Origin: AP-15 sp963774345
GTDB taxonomy: Bacteria > Pseudomonadota > Alphaproteobacteria > ATCC43930 > CGMCC-115725
Length of the DNA: 64,000 nucleotides
Reading direction: 5' to 3'
Assembly (NCBI GenBank): GCA_963774345.1
Contig: CAVZFB010000028.1
Span: 186,001-250,000, forward strand
A program made the translations under genes and the position numbers. Of this stretch, positions 56,020-64,000 are shown piece by piece; the first letter of the stretch is position 1; every line of letters starts with the position of its first letter. The notes beneath the pieces are model-generated. The model did no database searches, had not been told where the DNA came from, and saw only the letters and a program-made list of their open reading frames with translations.

Positions 56020-56220
56020 CGATCCGGGCGGCCGGACGCCGGCATTCCTCTAATCTGGCGAGACCGTGGTCCGGAACGCCTTATCCAGTCCTCCGGACCA
56101 CTTTGGCGGATTTGACCGACGCGACATCAGAGTTGGCGAAGGCTTTTGGGATGTTATTGTTGCGACGGCGCTGACCCGGCCTAGGGTAAGAATTTGACAG
56201 TTAGTACCCGATCCCTTCTT

Positions 56221-56303
56221 GCGTCATTCCCGCGAAAGCGGGAACCAAGAGCAGCCAAAACCCCGATTGCCGCCCTAGACCCCCGCTTTCGCGGGGGCGA
56301 CGA
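56221..56303. repeat. REP-like palindromic repeat
   Basis: Two arms, CATTCCCGCGAAAGCGGGAA and CCCCCGCTTTCGCGGGGG, each palindromic, are separated by about 38 bases. This is the usual shape of intergenic palindromic elements in alphaproteobacteria. The rest of the 56020-56470 gap shows no gene. Confidence 0.65.
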
Positions 56304-56470
56304 AGGATGCTCAATGGGAACCATCCGTCTGGTTCACACCACTATGCCTCGCCGCGGCTGCGTGACCATCGAAGCGATCACCGCAAACTCGCCCGAGGTA
56401 ACACGGGATTGGCCGGCTCTTATGCCGAGCATTGTCGGGCGGCCCGGGAGACAACAAATTGAAGGTCGGC

Positions 56471-57763
56471 ATGCGATCCCTTGCACCCAAGCTGAGCTCA
56501 TCTCCAAAGCCTGTATCCGCCGCCGCCGCTCGGCCCAACCTGCCCCGGACGGCATCGACTTATCTCAATTACGATTTCGGCCGGATTCCCGTGCATCCGC
56601 CCGCCGCACAGGCAGAACAAACGACGGTGGCGATCAGCGAGCCGAGCGACCAACATGAACAACAGGCGGATCGGCTTGCAGATCAGGTGATGTTCGGGGA
56701 TCGACCAATTGATCGATCGAATCGCCAAGTCGGTTCCGGCACCCAGGATCCGATCGCTGCCTCGGCGGGTTATCCTGCGCGCGGTGAAAATGCCCTCGCG
56801 CCCGAGGATCGACGATTTTTCAAATCCCGGTTTCACCATAATTTTGCAGACGTCAAAATATACTCCGCTCGCGAGGCAAATCAGTCCGCTCTCGCCCTGC
56901 AGGCGCGCGCGTATACCACAGGGAACACGATCAGCTTCGCCGCCGGTGAATATCGGCCAGGCACAGCCGAGGGCAGGCACTTGCTTGCTCACGAGCTCGC
57001 TCACGTCATTCAGCAGCGTAGTGTGGCCACACCGGGCACTCCGCTGATCCAGCGCCAGCCAAAAGATAAACCAAAGGAAGCTCCTGCACAGCAACCGGCT
57101 AAACCGCAGACGCTACAACAGTCGAAGGTCGATACCGCTGATCCAGTGTTTAACGGGACTTCTCAACTCATCGATGCAGTTTTGCAAAGAAATCGAACAC
57201 TAGCGCCTTATATCGGCGACCGGATCAAAAAGGGTTTCAGCATCGCGGCTAGCGGCAAATTCAAACAAGATGTAACCGATGGTGAGTTTTCTAATGCACA
57301 CAAGGCGGCGTTCGGTTCAGAGCCAGAATCTTATACCATGGGTTTTTATGACTATGTCAACACCAAAACGATACACGTTCGACCAAGTGCGGTATTCGGG
57401 ACAGCGTTGCACGAAGCGGTGCACAGCTTGGCTCAGCAGCAGCTTTATACGGATCTACCCCTGATCAACAATGTTTCATCACACTTGGTAAACATATTGA
57501 CCGAGGGCGTAACCGCGTATTTTACCGATATCATTTTGCACGATGAGGGATTGACTAATTTCAACGATGCGTATGTCCGGCAAAAAGAAGAGGTAAAAAC
57601 GAAACTGTTAAAACTTTTGGGATTTGATGTTCTCGCGAACTTTAATTTCAAATATGACATAGTTGCACTTGCCAATAGATTAGGCATTTCCACCAAACAA
57701 TTTGCCGATTTCAAAGCCGGAGCAAAAACGGAGGTGTTCAAACGCCTCAACGCTCTATTGTAG
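56471..57763 (+). CDS. DUF4157 protein with second C-terminal metallopeptidase-like domain
   Basis: 430 residues. The N-terminus has YDFGRIPVHPP (residues 34-44), typical of eCIS-linked DUF4157 proteins. The DUF4157 domain (about 105-183) includes FHHNFADVKIYSAREANQSA and HLLAHELAHVIQQR with HExxH at 174-178. After a Pro/Gln/Lys linker, the C-terminal 200 residues hold a second zinc site, HEAVHSLAQQ (314-318) with NILTEGVTAYF (E345), a gluzincin-like pattern. GAAGG lies five bases before the ATG. The C-terminal half is more AT-rich than the N-terminal half, which suggests acquisition. No contractile injection genes are in the window. Confidence 0.8.
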   Translation: MRSLAPKLSSSPKPVSAAAARPNLPRTASTYLNYDFGRIPVHPPAAQAEQTTVAISEPSDQHEQQADRLADQVMFGDRPIDRSNRQVGSGTQDPIAASAGYPARGENALAPEDRRFFKSRFHHNFADVKIYSAREANQSALALQARAYTTGNTISFAAGEYRPGTAEGRHLLAHELAHVIQQRSVATPGTPLIQRQPKDKPKEAPAQQPAKPQTLQQSKVDTADPVFNGTSQLIDAVLQRNRTLAPYIGDRIKKGFSIAASGKFKQDVTDGEFSNAHKAAFGSEPESYTMGFYDYVNTKTIHVRPSAVFGTALHEAVHSLAQQQLYTDLPLINNVSSHLVNILTEGVTAYFTDIILHDEGLTNFNDAYVRQKEEVKTKLLKLLGFDVLANFNFKYDIVALANRLGISTKQFADFKAGAKTEVFKRLNALL

Positions 57764-58144
57764 CCACGGGGTTACCTGGACACCTGCTTTATCCGTCTAT
57801 CGGAGCAGAACGAAGCTCGAGCCCCGAAATCAATGAAGTAGGGGGTTGGTCGCGGCGCTACTGGAATTCGCCGAGCCAGCGGCCGGCCGCCGGCACCGTT
57901 CATAATCAGTACGCCAAGACCCCTCGCCGCCTCAATCGAAGGCTCCGTCTCCAGATTCGGAGGTCCCCACTCAGGCCAAACGGGCTGTTGCTCACTTATT
58001 TAGAGTGGATCGAATCAGAGAGACGGTGCCGTCGTCAGGTTGCCTCTGTCGGGTTGCTGCGCGACAAAATGCGCCCATCGCCCATTCCCCAGCTCCCGCC
58101 CGATCGGCGCAACGCGTCACCTTGATCGACCGGCGCCGATCCCC
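57764..58144. other. Gap without an assignable gene
   Basis: Between the DUF4157 gene and the antitoxin gene. I see no open frame with family character, no tRNA-like fold and no strong terminator. Confidence 0.4.
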
Positions 58145-58420
58145 CTATTCCGGCTCTACATCCTCCAATTTCACGCCGCGACCCTCCCGCAGGCTTTTTC
58201 GCGCCTCTTCTATCCGGCGCAGAAATCGTGGGTCGTTCTGCAGGCAATAGTCGAACCAGTCGTCTTCGGACCCAAAACCGATCAGCACGCCGGCCGGCTT
58301 GCCGTGGCGCGTGATGACGATTTCTCGCCTCTCCGCCTCGCGCAGAAATCGCGAAAGATCATCCTTCAATTCGGAGAGCGCCACCCGCCTCACGGAGGAT
58401 TGCCGAACCTTCTCAACCAT
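58145..58420 (-). CDS. Phd/YefM-type antitoxin
   Basis: 91 residues. The N-terminal part has the Phd/YefM pattern RRVALSELKDDLSRFLREAE, EIVITRHGKPAGVLIGFGS, and the acidic C-terminal helix RRIEEARKSLREGRGVKLED would wrap the toxin. It overlaps the 3' end of the RelE/ParE-like gene by 31 bp, in toxin-first order. It probably binds its own promoter and neutralises the toxin. Confidence 0.85.
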   Translation of the reverse strand: MVEKVRQSSVRRVALSELKDDLSRFLREAERREIVITRHGKPAGVLIGFGSEDDWFDYCLQNDPRFLRRIEEARKSLREGRGVKLEDVEPE

Positions 58421-58581
58421 CCTTCGGCCTCCGATTTGGCCACGATCGCCAGAATTTCGACGGTCGCACCGGAAACATCGTAGAACACTCGAACCTCGCC
58501 CACGTGGAGCCTGTATTGCGGCCCGCCGATGACCCTCGGCAACGCCGCTGCGGCCAAGGTGCGGTTGATCGTCTGGTGCAC
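58390..58581 (-). pseudogene. RelE/ParE-like toxin, N-terminally truncated
   Basis: Only about 63 residues are readable. The C-terminal RelE-type half YRLHVGEVRVFYDVSGATVEI with VAKSEAEGWLRRF is clear, but the first 25-30 residues of the fold are missing and the reading frame is stopped just upstream at about 58595. The N-terminal part overlaps, antisense, the start of the plus-strand gene at 58529. The antitoxin overlaps its 3' end and appears intact. Confidence 0.6.
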
Positions 58582-58735
58582 CGATTGCCGCCATCAGGTC
58601 GAGCCGGACCCTGCCGAGATGGCGGAGCGTTATGGTGCCGAGATGAGTGTCCCCGACTGGCATCAGCAGCTCGTCTGCGGCAACTGCGGGAGCCGGCAAA
58701 TTGATATGGTAGTTAGCGGGACTGAGCGACGATAG
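58529..58735 (+). CDS. Small Cys-rich conserved protein
   Basis: 68 residues with two CxxC pairs, LIVWCTDCRHQVEPD and LVCGNCGSRQIDMVV, which would bind one zinc as a ribbon. Pattern DPAEMAERYGAE between the pairs is typical of a small family common in Bradyrhizobium-like genomes. Function unknown. It overlaps, on the opposite strand, both the toxin remnant and the end of the PEP-CTERM gene. Confidence 0.65.
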   Translation: MTLGNAAAAKVRLIVWCTDCRHQVEPDPAEMAERYGAEMSVPDWHQQLVCGNCGSRQIDMVVSGTERR

Positions 58736-59363
58736 CGGGGCTGATCTCATCGGTGCGTTCGTTTTGATGTCTCCGGTGCAGCCAACCGAAAATCACGAGC
58801 GCTGAAGCGAGTATTCCTACGGAAGGAGGTTCCGGAAGCGATCCCGCTTGTGCATTGATCGTACCGGTAAAATCCCACGTCATATCCGTGTCCGCCTGTA
58901 CAGAGAATATAGCCTCATTGAAATCGAGGAAACTGCAGCCGGATGGCCCGACGCCAACAAATCCGCGGGGAGGATAGGAACAAGAGCCAAAGGCAATGAA
59001 ACCATCACGGTAGGAGTAGCCCCCGAAGACATCAAGAGGATTTGTAAAATCCATTGAGAACTCGTAATCTACCCTGAGATAAACCCCTTCAACGTTTACG
59101 GCTTCCGAATTGTTAATATTAAGCGAGAAATCGACGCTTTGAGTAACATCTACATTTGGCAAACCGGGTCCTGCAGTAATCGCGACCTGGACGTTGGGAT
59201 TATTTGGATCTAATGTCGCAACACATCCGGGAGGGAAGCAATCGATATTTTGCAGGCTATATTGCATATCGCCAAAGACCGTTATCGTAGCATTTGCCGA
59301 CCCCGAGCAGAGGATTGTCCCGAGGGTGATCGCGAAAACGGTGATAATGGCCGGGCGCAGCAT
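58713..59363 (-). CDS. PEP-CTERM sorting domain protein
   Basis: 216 residues. It has a signal peptide (LRPAIITVFAITLGTILC to ANA) and, at the C-terminus, the sorting signal LPEPPSVGILASALVIFGW then LHRRHQ: a PEP motif, a hydrophobic helix and basic residues. The region between is beta-rich, with four Cys in pairs (IDCFPPGCVA, GSCSYPP, SGCSF). PEP-CTERM proteins are processed by exosortase, often in species that make exopolysaccharide. GGGGGC precedes the ATG at 59363. No exosortase gene is in the window. Confidence 0.78.
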   Translation of the reverse strand: MLRPAIITVFAITLGTILCSGSANATITVFGDMQYSLQNIDCFPPGCVATLDPNNPNVQVAITAGPGLPNVDVTQSVDFSLNINNSEAVNVEGVYLRVDYEFSMDFTNPLDVFGGYSYRDGFIAFGSCSYPPRGFVGVGPSGCSFLDFNEAIFSVQADTDMTWDFTGTINAQAGSLPEPPSVGILASALVIFGWLHRRHQNERTDEISPAIVAQSR

Positions 59364-59465
59364 CGTGAAGCCCCCCATGTGTCGGCCAGAGCGACCGAGC
59401 GTGTTTGGAAATCACGATGGACCTTTCCTATCGTACCCGCAACCGAAGCGGGCGGCCGGGGCACC

Positions 59466-59911
59466 CTAACGCTCACCGCCGAAAACGCGGCGGTAGGAAT
59501 CCCGCCAGTCGGCCGGCGCGTGAAACCAGCCCTGCGCCGTACGAAGGTCGAGTTGACCCGCGCACACTGTGCGACAGGCGTGGCTTTCCAGCTCGTCCTT
59601 CGCGTAGGCACTCCACCGGCCCCACCGGGGCTCAGGCCAGCGGTTCGCCGCCGTGTCCGCACCGCCGAGGCAGAGCGGTACCAGGTGGTCGTCCTCGTAC
59701 CGGCCGCGCTCCGACCACGGGATGCCGTATCGGGCGAAATCGGTTCGGCGCGCGCCATCATCATGGTGCGACCGTCGCTTTCGCACACTTCGGCCAAATT
59801 GGTGCTGGCAACTGCGCCGGGCGTTAGGTTCGGGTCTGGCACGTCGCCAGCTCGGGCGGCTGTCGCCATCAACAGCGCGAGCCCGGCGGCCACTAGCGCA
59901 CCTGCCACCAC
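59466..59911 (-). CDS. Secreted HNH-type nuclease-like protein, one frameshift
   Basis: About 148 residues when one break near 59760 is repaired. The first frame gives a signal peptide (VVAGALVAAGLALLMATAARAG split), then PDPNLTPGAVASTNLAEVC. The second gives FARYGIPWSERGRYEDDHLV, PLCLGGADTAANRWPEPRW and CAGQLDLRTAQGW, an HNH-like core in which DDHLVPLCLGG holds the catalytic His and NxWPE follows. The start lies 3 bp after the radC stop. It may be a periplasmic nuclease. Confidence 0.65.
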
Positions 59912-59914
59912 GGC

Positions 59915-60857
59915 CTAGATCAGCTTTAGGTCGCGAAAGCTGACGTGACGGTCACGCGCGATGATGACGTGGTCGTGCAACACGACGCCGAGCGGGGCGG
60001 CGGCTTTTTTGATGTCTTGGGTGACGGCAATGTCGGCCTTGGACGGGGTCGGGTCGCCCGAGGGATGGTTGTGCACCAGGATCAATGCCGAGGCGCCGAG
60101 CTCGAGCGCGCGCTTGACCACCTCGCGGGTGTAGACCGGGGTGTGGTCGACGGTGCCGCGCTGCTGGCGCTCGTGCTTGAGCAACACATTCTTGCGGTCG
60201 AGAAACAGGATGTGGAACTCCTCGACCTTGTTGTGCGCGATTTGGGCATTGCAATAGTCGATTAGCTTGTCCCAGGAATTGACCACCGGCCCCCCCTGCA
60301 ATTCCGTGCGCATCAGCCGTAGGGCCGCCTCGCGCCCGGCCTTGATCGCGGCGATGCCGGCGAGGTTGAGGCCGGCTTGCGCCAGCGCGTCGGGATCGGC
60401 GGCCATCACTTCGCCAAAGCCGCCGAGTTTTGCCAGCAAGGTCTTGGCCAGTGGCTTGACGTCGCCGCGCTGATAGGCGGCGAACAATAGCATTTCGAGC
60501 AATTCGTAATCCGGCAGGGTATCGGCTCCGGCAGCCATCATCCGCTCGCGCAGCCGGTCGCGGTGGCCGTAATAGTGCGGCCGGGCGGCTCCTTCGGCGA
60601 ACTGATTGCTGTTCCTGCCACGCGCCGGGGCGTTTGGGAACGGGGCCGACCGGTCTTTGCCGTCTTCCGGCCCGTCCGTGCCATAAATCTCTTGGCACAG
60701 CGACCGTTACCCGGTCCTGCTCGGCGGCGTCGAAGACCCAAACGTGTCGGACGGCATCCCATTCGCCGCCAAGGCCGCGTGCCCTGGCCGGGAAGTTGGG
60801 GTGGTACGGAGAGTTGACGACGATATGGCCGTCTCGTTCCACGATCGAGAAAGGCAT
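59915..60857 (-). CDS. radC: RadC family protein with N-terminal HARP-like domain, one frameshift
   Basis: The C-terminal part is a standard RadC: PDYELLEMLLFAAYQRGDVK, then the JAB/MPN metal site HNHPSGDPTPSKAD. Upstream, the frame passes through YYGHRDRLRERMM into a linker and, after removal of one A near 60707, joins an N-terminal domain: PFSIVERDGHIVVNSPYHPN, GGEWDAVRHVWVFDA, CQEIYGTDG. This domain (PYxPxF, W-D, VWxFD) resembles the HARP domain of SMARCAL1-type helicases. The fused gene would give about 313 residues. RadC's exact activity is unknown. The start at 60541 is possible if the fusion is rejected. Confidence 0.72.
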
Positions 60858-61069
60858 CAGACGCCCCGCCTGCAGCATGCCCCTCGCCGAGCCTGGCGCG
60901 GGGAACGTCAATATCGCGTCACCCCCGGCGCATCGGGTCGATTGGGACAAATCTCGGCGTCCCGTCGCCCGCGGCGGATGATCGTCGTGCGGCGCGCCCT
61001 GGGCCGCGAACCTGATCGCAGCCCGTCATGGTAGAGTGGGCATGCCTCAGCAAGCCGATCGACCGCCGT

Positions 61070-62133
61070 ATGCGTCTGCCACGCCGCCTCCCGCAGTCCC
61101 TCAGGGACATACTGCGGTTCACCTCGATCGGTGCGATCGTCGGCGCCGCCTACGGGCACATGATGGCCGTATCAGACGGCCGTCCGCTCCTCAGTATTGG
61201 CGGAGTGCCGCGCGGGGTGCTCACCGGCGTGGTGATTACCGGTATTCTGTCTTCTTTCGAGCAGGTCTTGGCGCAGCCGGCGATGGCACGGCTGCGTGCG
61301 ACGCCCTTTCTTGTGCATCTGGCAATAAAAACGGTCATCTATCTGGCCGTTATTTTGTTCGGCCTGGTGATAGGAGCCTGGTTATTTCCGGCACCCTCGG
61401 AGGTCGGGGTTTGGTGGCCAATTCAGCGCGGGGACGTGCTGTTTGCCGTTGTCACGGTTTTAGCCATCAGGTTCATCGACGACATCAACCACCTGCTCGG
61501 GCAGAACGTGCTGCTCAATTTCATCACCGGCCGTTATCACCGGCCGCGGCTGGAGCAGCGGGTATTCCTGTTCATCGATATCGAGGGCTCGACCGCCCTT
61601 GCCGAGCGGCTCGGCGAACTGGCCTTCCACCGCCTGGTCAGCCGCTTCGTCGTCGATATCACCGTCCCGATCGTGGCGGCTTACGGCGAAATTCACCGAT
61701 ATGTCGGCGATGAGTTGATCGCAACCTGGAAATTGGCGGACGGCATCGCGGACGCCCACTGCGTGCGCGCCTGTTTTGATGCTTTCGACCGGCTGGCAGT
61801 ACTTAGCCCCGCCTATCTGCGCGACTTCGGTACGCCCATTCATTGCCGCGCCGGATTGCATTGCGCTCCGGTGGTTGCCGGCGAAATGGGCTCCGCCAAA
61901 AAGGAAATCGTCTTTCTCGGTGATACGGTGAATACGGCCGCACGCATCCAAGAATTCTGCCGGCAGACCGGTGATCGCGTCCTTGCCTCCGCGACACTGG
62001 TCAATCTGCTTAACTGCCGTCCGGCATCGCCAGGCGCCCGCTCGGCGATCTGCGCCTTCGCGGCAAGGAAAGCGAAATCGTGCTTTATGCGCTCGAGAAA
62101 ACGCCCGGCGACAACCTGTCGGGCGTGGGCTAG
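61070..62133 (+). CDS. Class III adenylate/guanylate cyclase, membrane-anchored, one frameshift
   Basis: About 354 residues. Four N-terminal transmembrane helices (residues 15-135, e.g. FLVHLAIKTVIYLAVILFGL) precede a class III cyclase domain. VFLFIDIEGSTALAERLGEL carries the first metal Asp, IHRYVGDELIATWK the second, and VFLGDTVNTAARIQEF the Asn and Arg of the transition-state site. Near 62010 the frame changes and the family ending LGDLRLRGKESEIVLYALEK leads to the stop at 62133. It makes cyclic AMP, most likely. The ATG at 61070 was chosen; an upstream start at 61028 exists. Confidence 0.82.
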
Positions 62134-62259
62134 GGCGAGACGCGCCGCCAACCTCCGCCGCCACGGTTTGGCCGCGAAATGATCCTATGATCATCGCCAG
62201 GTTTTGCCACTGAAACACTGCTGCCGTGCTGACAAGTGCTCCGACCAGGGCAAATCAGG

Positions 62260-62441
62260 ATTTCCCGTGAATTCCCGGTTGTGTGAAATTAATTCCCGGT
62301 TCGGCCGAAAAATTCCCGGTTTGCCGCCGACGGGAATTTGCCGGCAAGTGTTTGAATCTTCTACTATTTTCTTGCAAAAGCGAGACGAAGAGGGCGAAAT
62401 CGATGAAATTCCCGGTTATTTTCCCGGTTCGACGGGAATTT
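62260..62441. repeat. Cluster of AATTCCCGGTT repeats
   Basis: Direct copies start near 62270, 62291, 62311, 62407 and 62419; the first three are 20-21 bp apart. Inverted copies (CGGGAATTT) lie at 62331 and 62433. This resembles the TTCCCTGTT-type repeat tracts often found in Bradyrhizobium-like genomes. The gap 62134-62452 otherwise has no gene. Confidence 0.7.
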
Positions 62442-62452
62442 CGCCGCGCCGC

Positions 62453-64000
62453 TCAGTTCGCTCGGCGGGTCAGTTCGATATAGCCGAAGGCGTCGACGGT
62501 TGCGTCGAACAGGCGGGTGACGACGGTCGAGGTCTCGTCTTCGACGATGACCGCAGGGCCGGCTATTTGGGCGCCAGGCTTCAGGTCGCGGCGGTCGTAG
62601 ATCGCGACGGTGACGAACTCGCCCAATTCCGGGTCGAAGACCGGGCGATGACGGGCGGGCTCCGGGGTGTGGGGGGTGGGCGATGGCGGGACGGCGGCAG
62701 GTTCGCCGGGAGGCGGGGCGGAGAGCAACAGGACCCAGCTGAGGATTTCGACTTCGACGCCGGGGATGATGCGGCTGTAGAGCCGGCGATAGGCGTCCTC
62801 GAAGGCCGCCCGCAGGGTCGCGGCGTCGGCGGCATTGTAGGTTCTGGCCGGCAGCGGCACCGCGATCTCGTGGCCCTGGCCGCGGTAGCGCATGAACGCC
62901 GAACGCGTCTCGGTCAACGGCGCCGCGCCGGCGCCGCGGCGGACGATCGGCTCGGCCTCTTCGCGCATCGCGGCGAGCAGCGCGTTGGCCGCGGCGGCGT
63001 CGAACGCGTCGAGTCGCTGCAACCGCGGAGCGCACGATCTCATAGGCGATCGGCGCGCGCAGAAATCCGACCGCCGAGCCGACCCCGGCATAGGACGGCA
63101 CCAGCACCCGGTCGAGGCCGAGCTTTTCGGCCATCCGCGCGGCGTGCAGCGGCGCCGCGCCGCCAAAGGCGACCAAGGTGCGGCCGCGCGCATCCTTGCC
63201 GCTCTCGATTGCGTGGACGCGGGCGGCATTGGCCATGTTCTCGTCGACGATCTCGCTGACCCCGAGCGCCGCCAGCTCTGTTGCCAGGGCGAGAGGCTCG
63301 GCCACTTCGTGCCGCATCGCCGCTTCGGCCGCGTCGCGGTCGAGCGCCATGCGCCCGCCGGAAAAGCCGGTCGGGTCGATCCGCCCGAGCAGCAAATCGG
63401 CATCGGTCACGGTCGGCCCGGTGCCGCCGCGGCCATAGCAGGCCGGCCCCGGATCGGCGCCAGCGCTGTCCGGCCCGACGGTGATCCGTTTCAGCCGGTC
63501 GACCCGCGCGATCGAGCCGCCGCCGGCGCCGATCTCGACCATCTCGATGACCGGGATGCGCAATGGCAGCCCGCTGCCCTTCTTGAAGCGATAGATCCGC
63601 GCGACCTCAAAGGCGCGGTTGGTCTGCGGCTTCAACTCGTCGATTAGGCAGATCTTCGCGGTGGTCCCGCCCATGTCATAGGACAGAACCTTGTCGAGAC
63701 CGCATTGCCGGGCGATCTCGGCGGCGAAGATGGCGCCGCCCGCCGGCCCCGACTCGACCAGCCGCACCGGGAAGCGGATCGCGGTCTCGACCGCGGTCAG
63801 ACCGCCGCCCGACAGCATCAGGAACAGCGGGCAGGAAAACCCCTCATGACGCAGCAGGGTTTCGAGATTGGCGAGGTAGCGGCCGATCAGCGGCTGGACA
63901 TAGGCGTTGGCGCAGGCGGTCGAGAAGCGCTCGTATTCGCGCATCTCGGGCGACACCTCGCTCGACAGGGTGACCGGGACACCCGGCAGGTGATCGGCCA
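62453..64000 (-). CDS. hyuA: Hydantoinase/oxoprolinase A family protein, partial, one frameshift
   Basis: The N-terminus lies beyond the right edge (frame open to 64000). The first frame carries VSPEMREYERFSTACANAYV, the ATP-binding segments VESGPAGGAIFAAEIA and DMGGTTAKICLIDE, and SAGADPGPACYGRGG. Near 63023 one extra G moves the frame, and the C-terminal part (HEIAVPLPARTYNA, PGVEVEILSWVLLL) follows to the stop at 62453. It catalyses ATP-dependent hydrolysis with HyuB. The hyuB gene is not next to it but 7.7 kb downstream. Confidence 0.9.

Noticed and set aside
56194..56658. 154-residue plus-strand frame over the REP-like repeat
   Set aside because: It runs through the palindromic repeat and overlaps the true DUF4157 start in another frame.

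Overview
The window looks like chromosome from a GC-rich alphaproteobacterium, probably Hyphomicrobiales- or Rhodospirillales-like. The evidence is an AapJQMP-type amino-acid ABC system, an Ehr/Hyf-type membrane complex, a form II coxSLM cluster, hyuA/hyuB hydantoinase genes, CaiB/BaiF and MHS-family genes, and a high GC content. I cannot name a species.

Layout. 1-3.3 kb: end of a thioredoxin-reductase-like gene, a UBP zinc-finger protein, and a copper/cell-wall cluster (sco, PCuAC chaperone, mepA). 3.5-10.9 kb: a compact six-gene minus-strand operon for a Hyf/Ehr-type complex whose large subunit has lost the NiFe cysteine ligands. 11.1-13.2 kb: an SMP-30 lactonase and a zinc alcohol dehydrogenase. 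13.2-15.3 kb: a full-length cholesterol-dependent cytolysin homologue and an upstream coiled-coil protein. 15.6-26.6 kb: small unknowns, an MFS carrier, a PhyH dioxygenase, the aap operon, pyrF, an AraC regulator, a GFA protein, and alkA with ogt. 26.6-30.2 kb: a secreted LVIVD-type protein behind a heptamer-repeat array, and an ECF sigma/anti-sigma pair. 30.4-34.9 kb: coxG-coxS-coxL-coxM, heavily frameshifted. 34.9-38.9 kb: two tandem MHS transporters with the stump of a third, and two tandem Lin0512 genes. 38.9-47.9 kb: a small islet beside ridA, then housekeeping-type catabolic genes. 48-53 kb: a decayed mobile region with an HTH protein, a truncated Toprim/primase gene, an IS630 remnant and an intact IS5/IS1182-type element. 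53-64 kb: hyuB and hyuA, which normally sit together, are separated by about 7.7 kb that holds a DUF4157 metallopeptidase-like protein, toxin-antitoxin remnants, a PEP-CTERM protein, an HNH nuclease, a RadC fusion and a class III cyclase.

Reading caution. At least 25 single- or few-base frame breaks interrupt otherwise well-conserved proteins, most densely at 29.3-33.6 kb. Many are probably consensus indels rather than true mutations. I give full gene spans for these and say where the frame breaks. Genes broken several times or truncated are typed as pseudogene; genes with one break and most of the protein readable are typed as CDS.

The most notable items are the Gram-negative cholesterol-dependent cytolysin, the ligand-less hydrogenase-like complex, the double zinc-motif DUF4157 protein, the 11-bp-period heptamer array, the split hyuAB operon, and several gene-end remnants (anti-sigma, MHS transporter, ridA) that record old tandem duplications.
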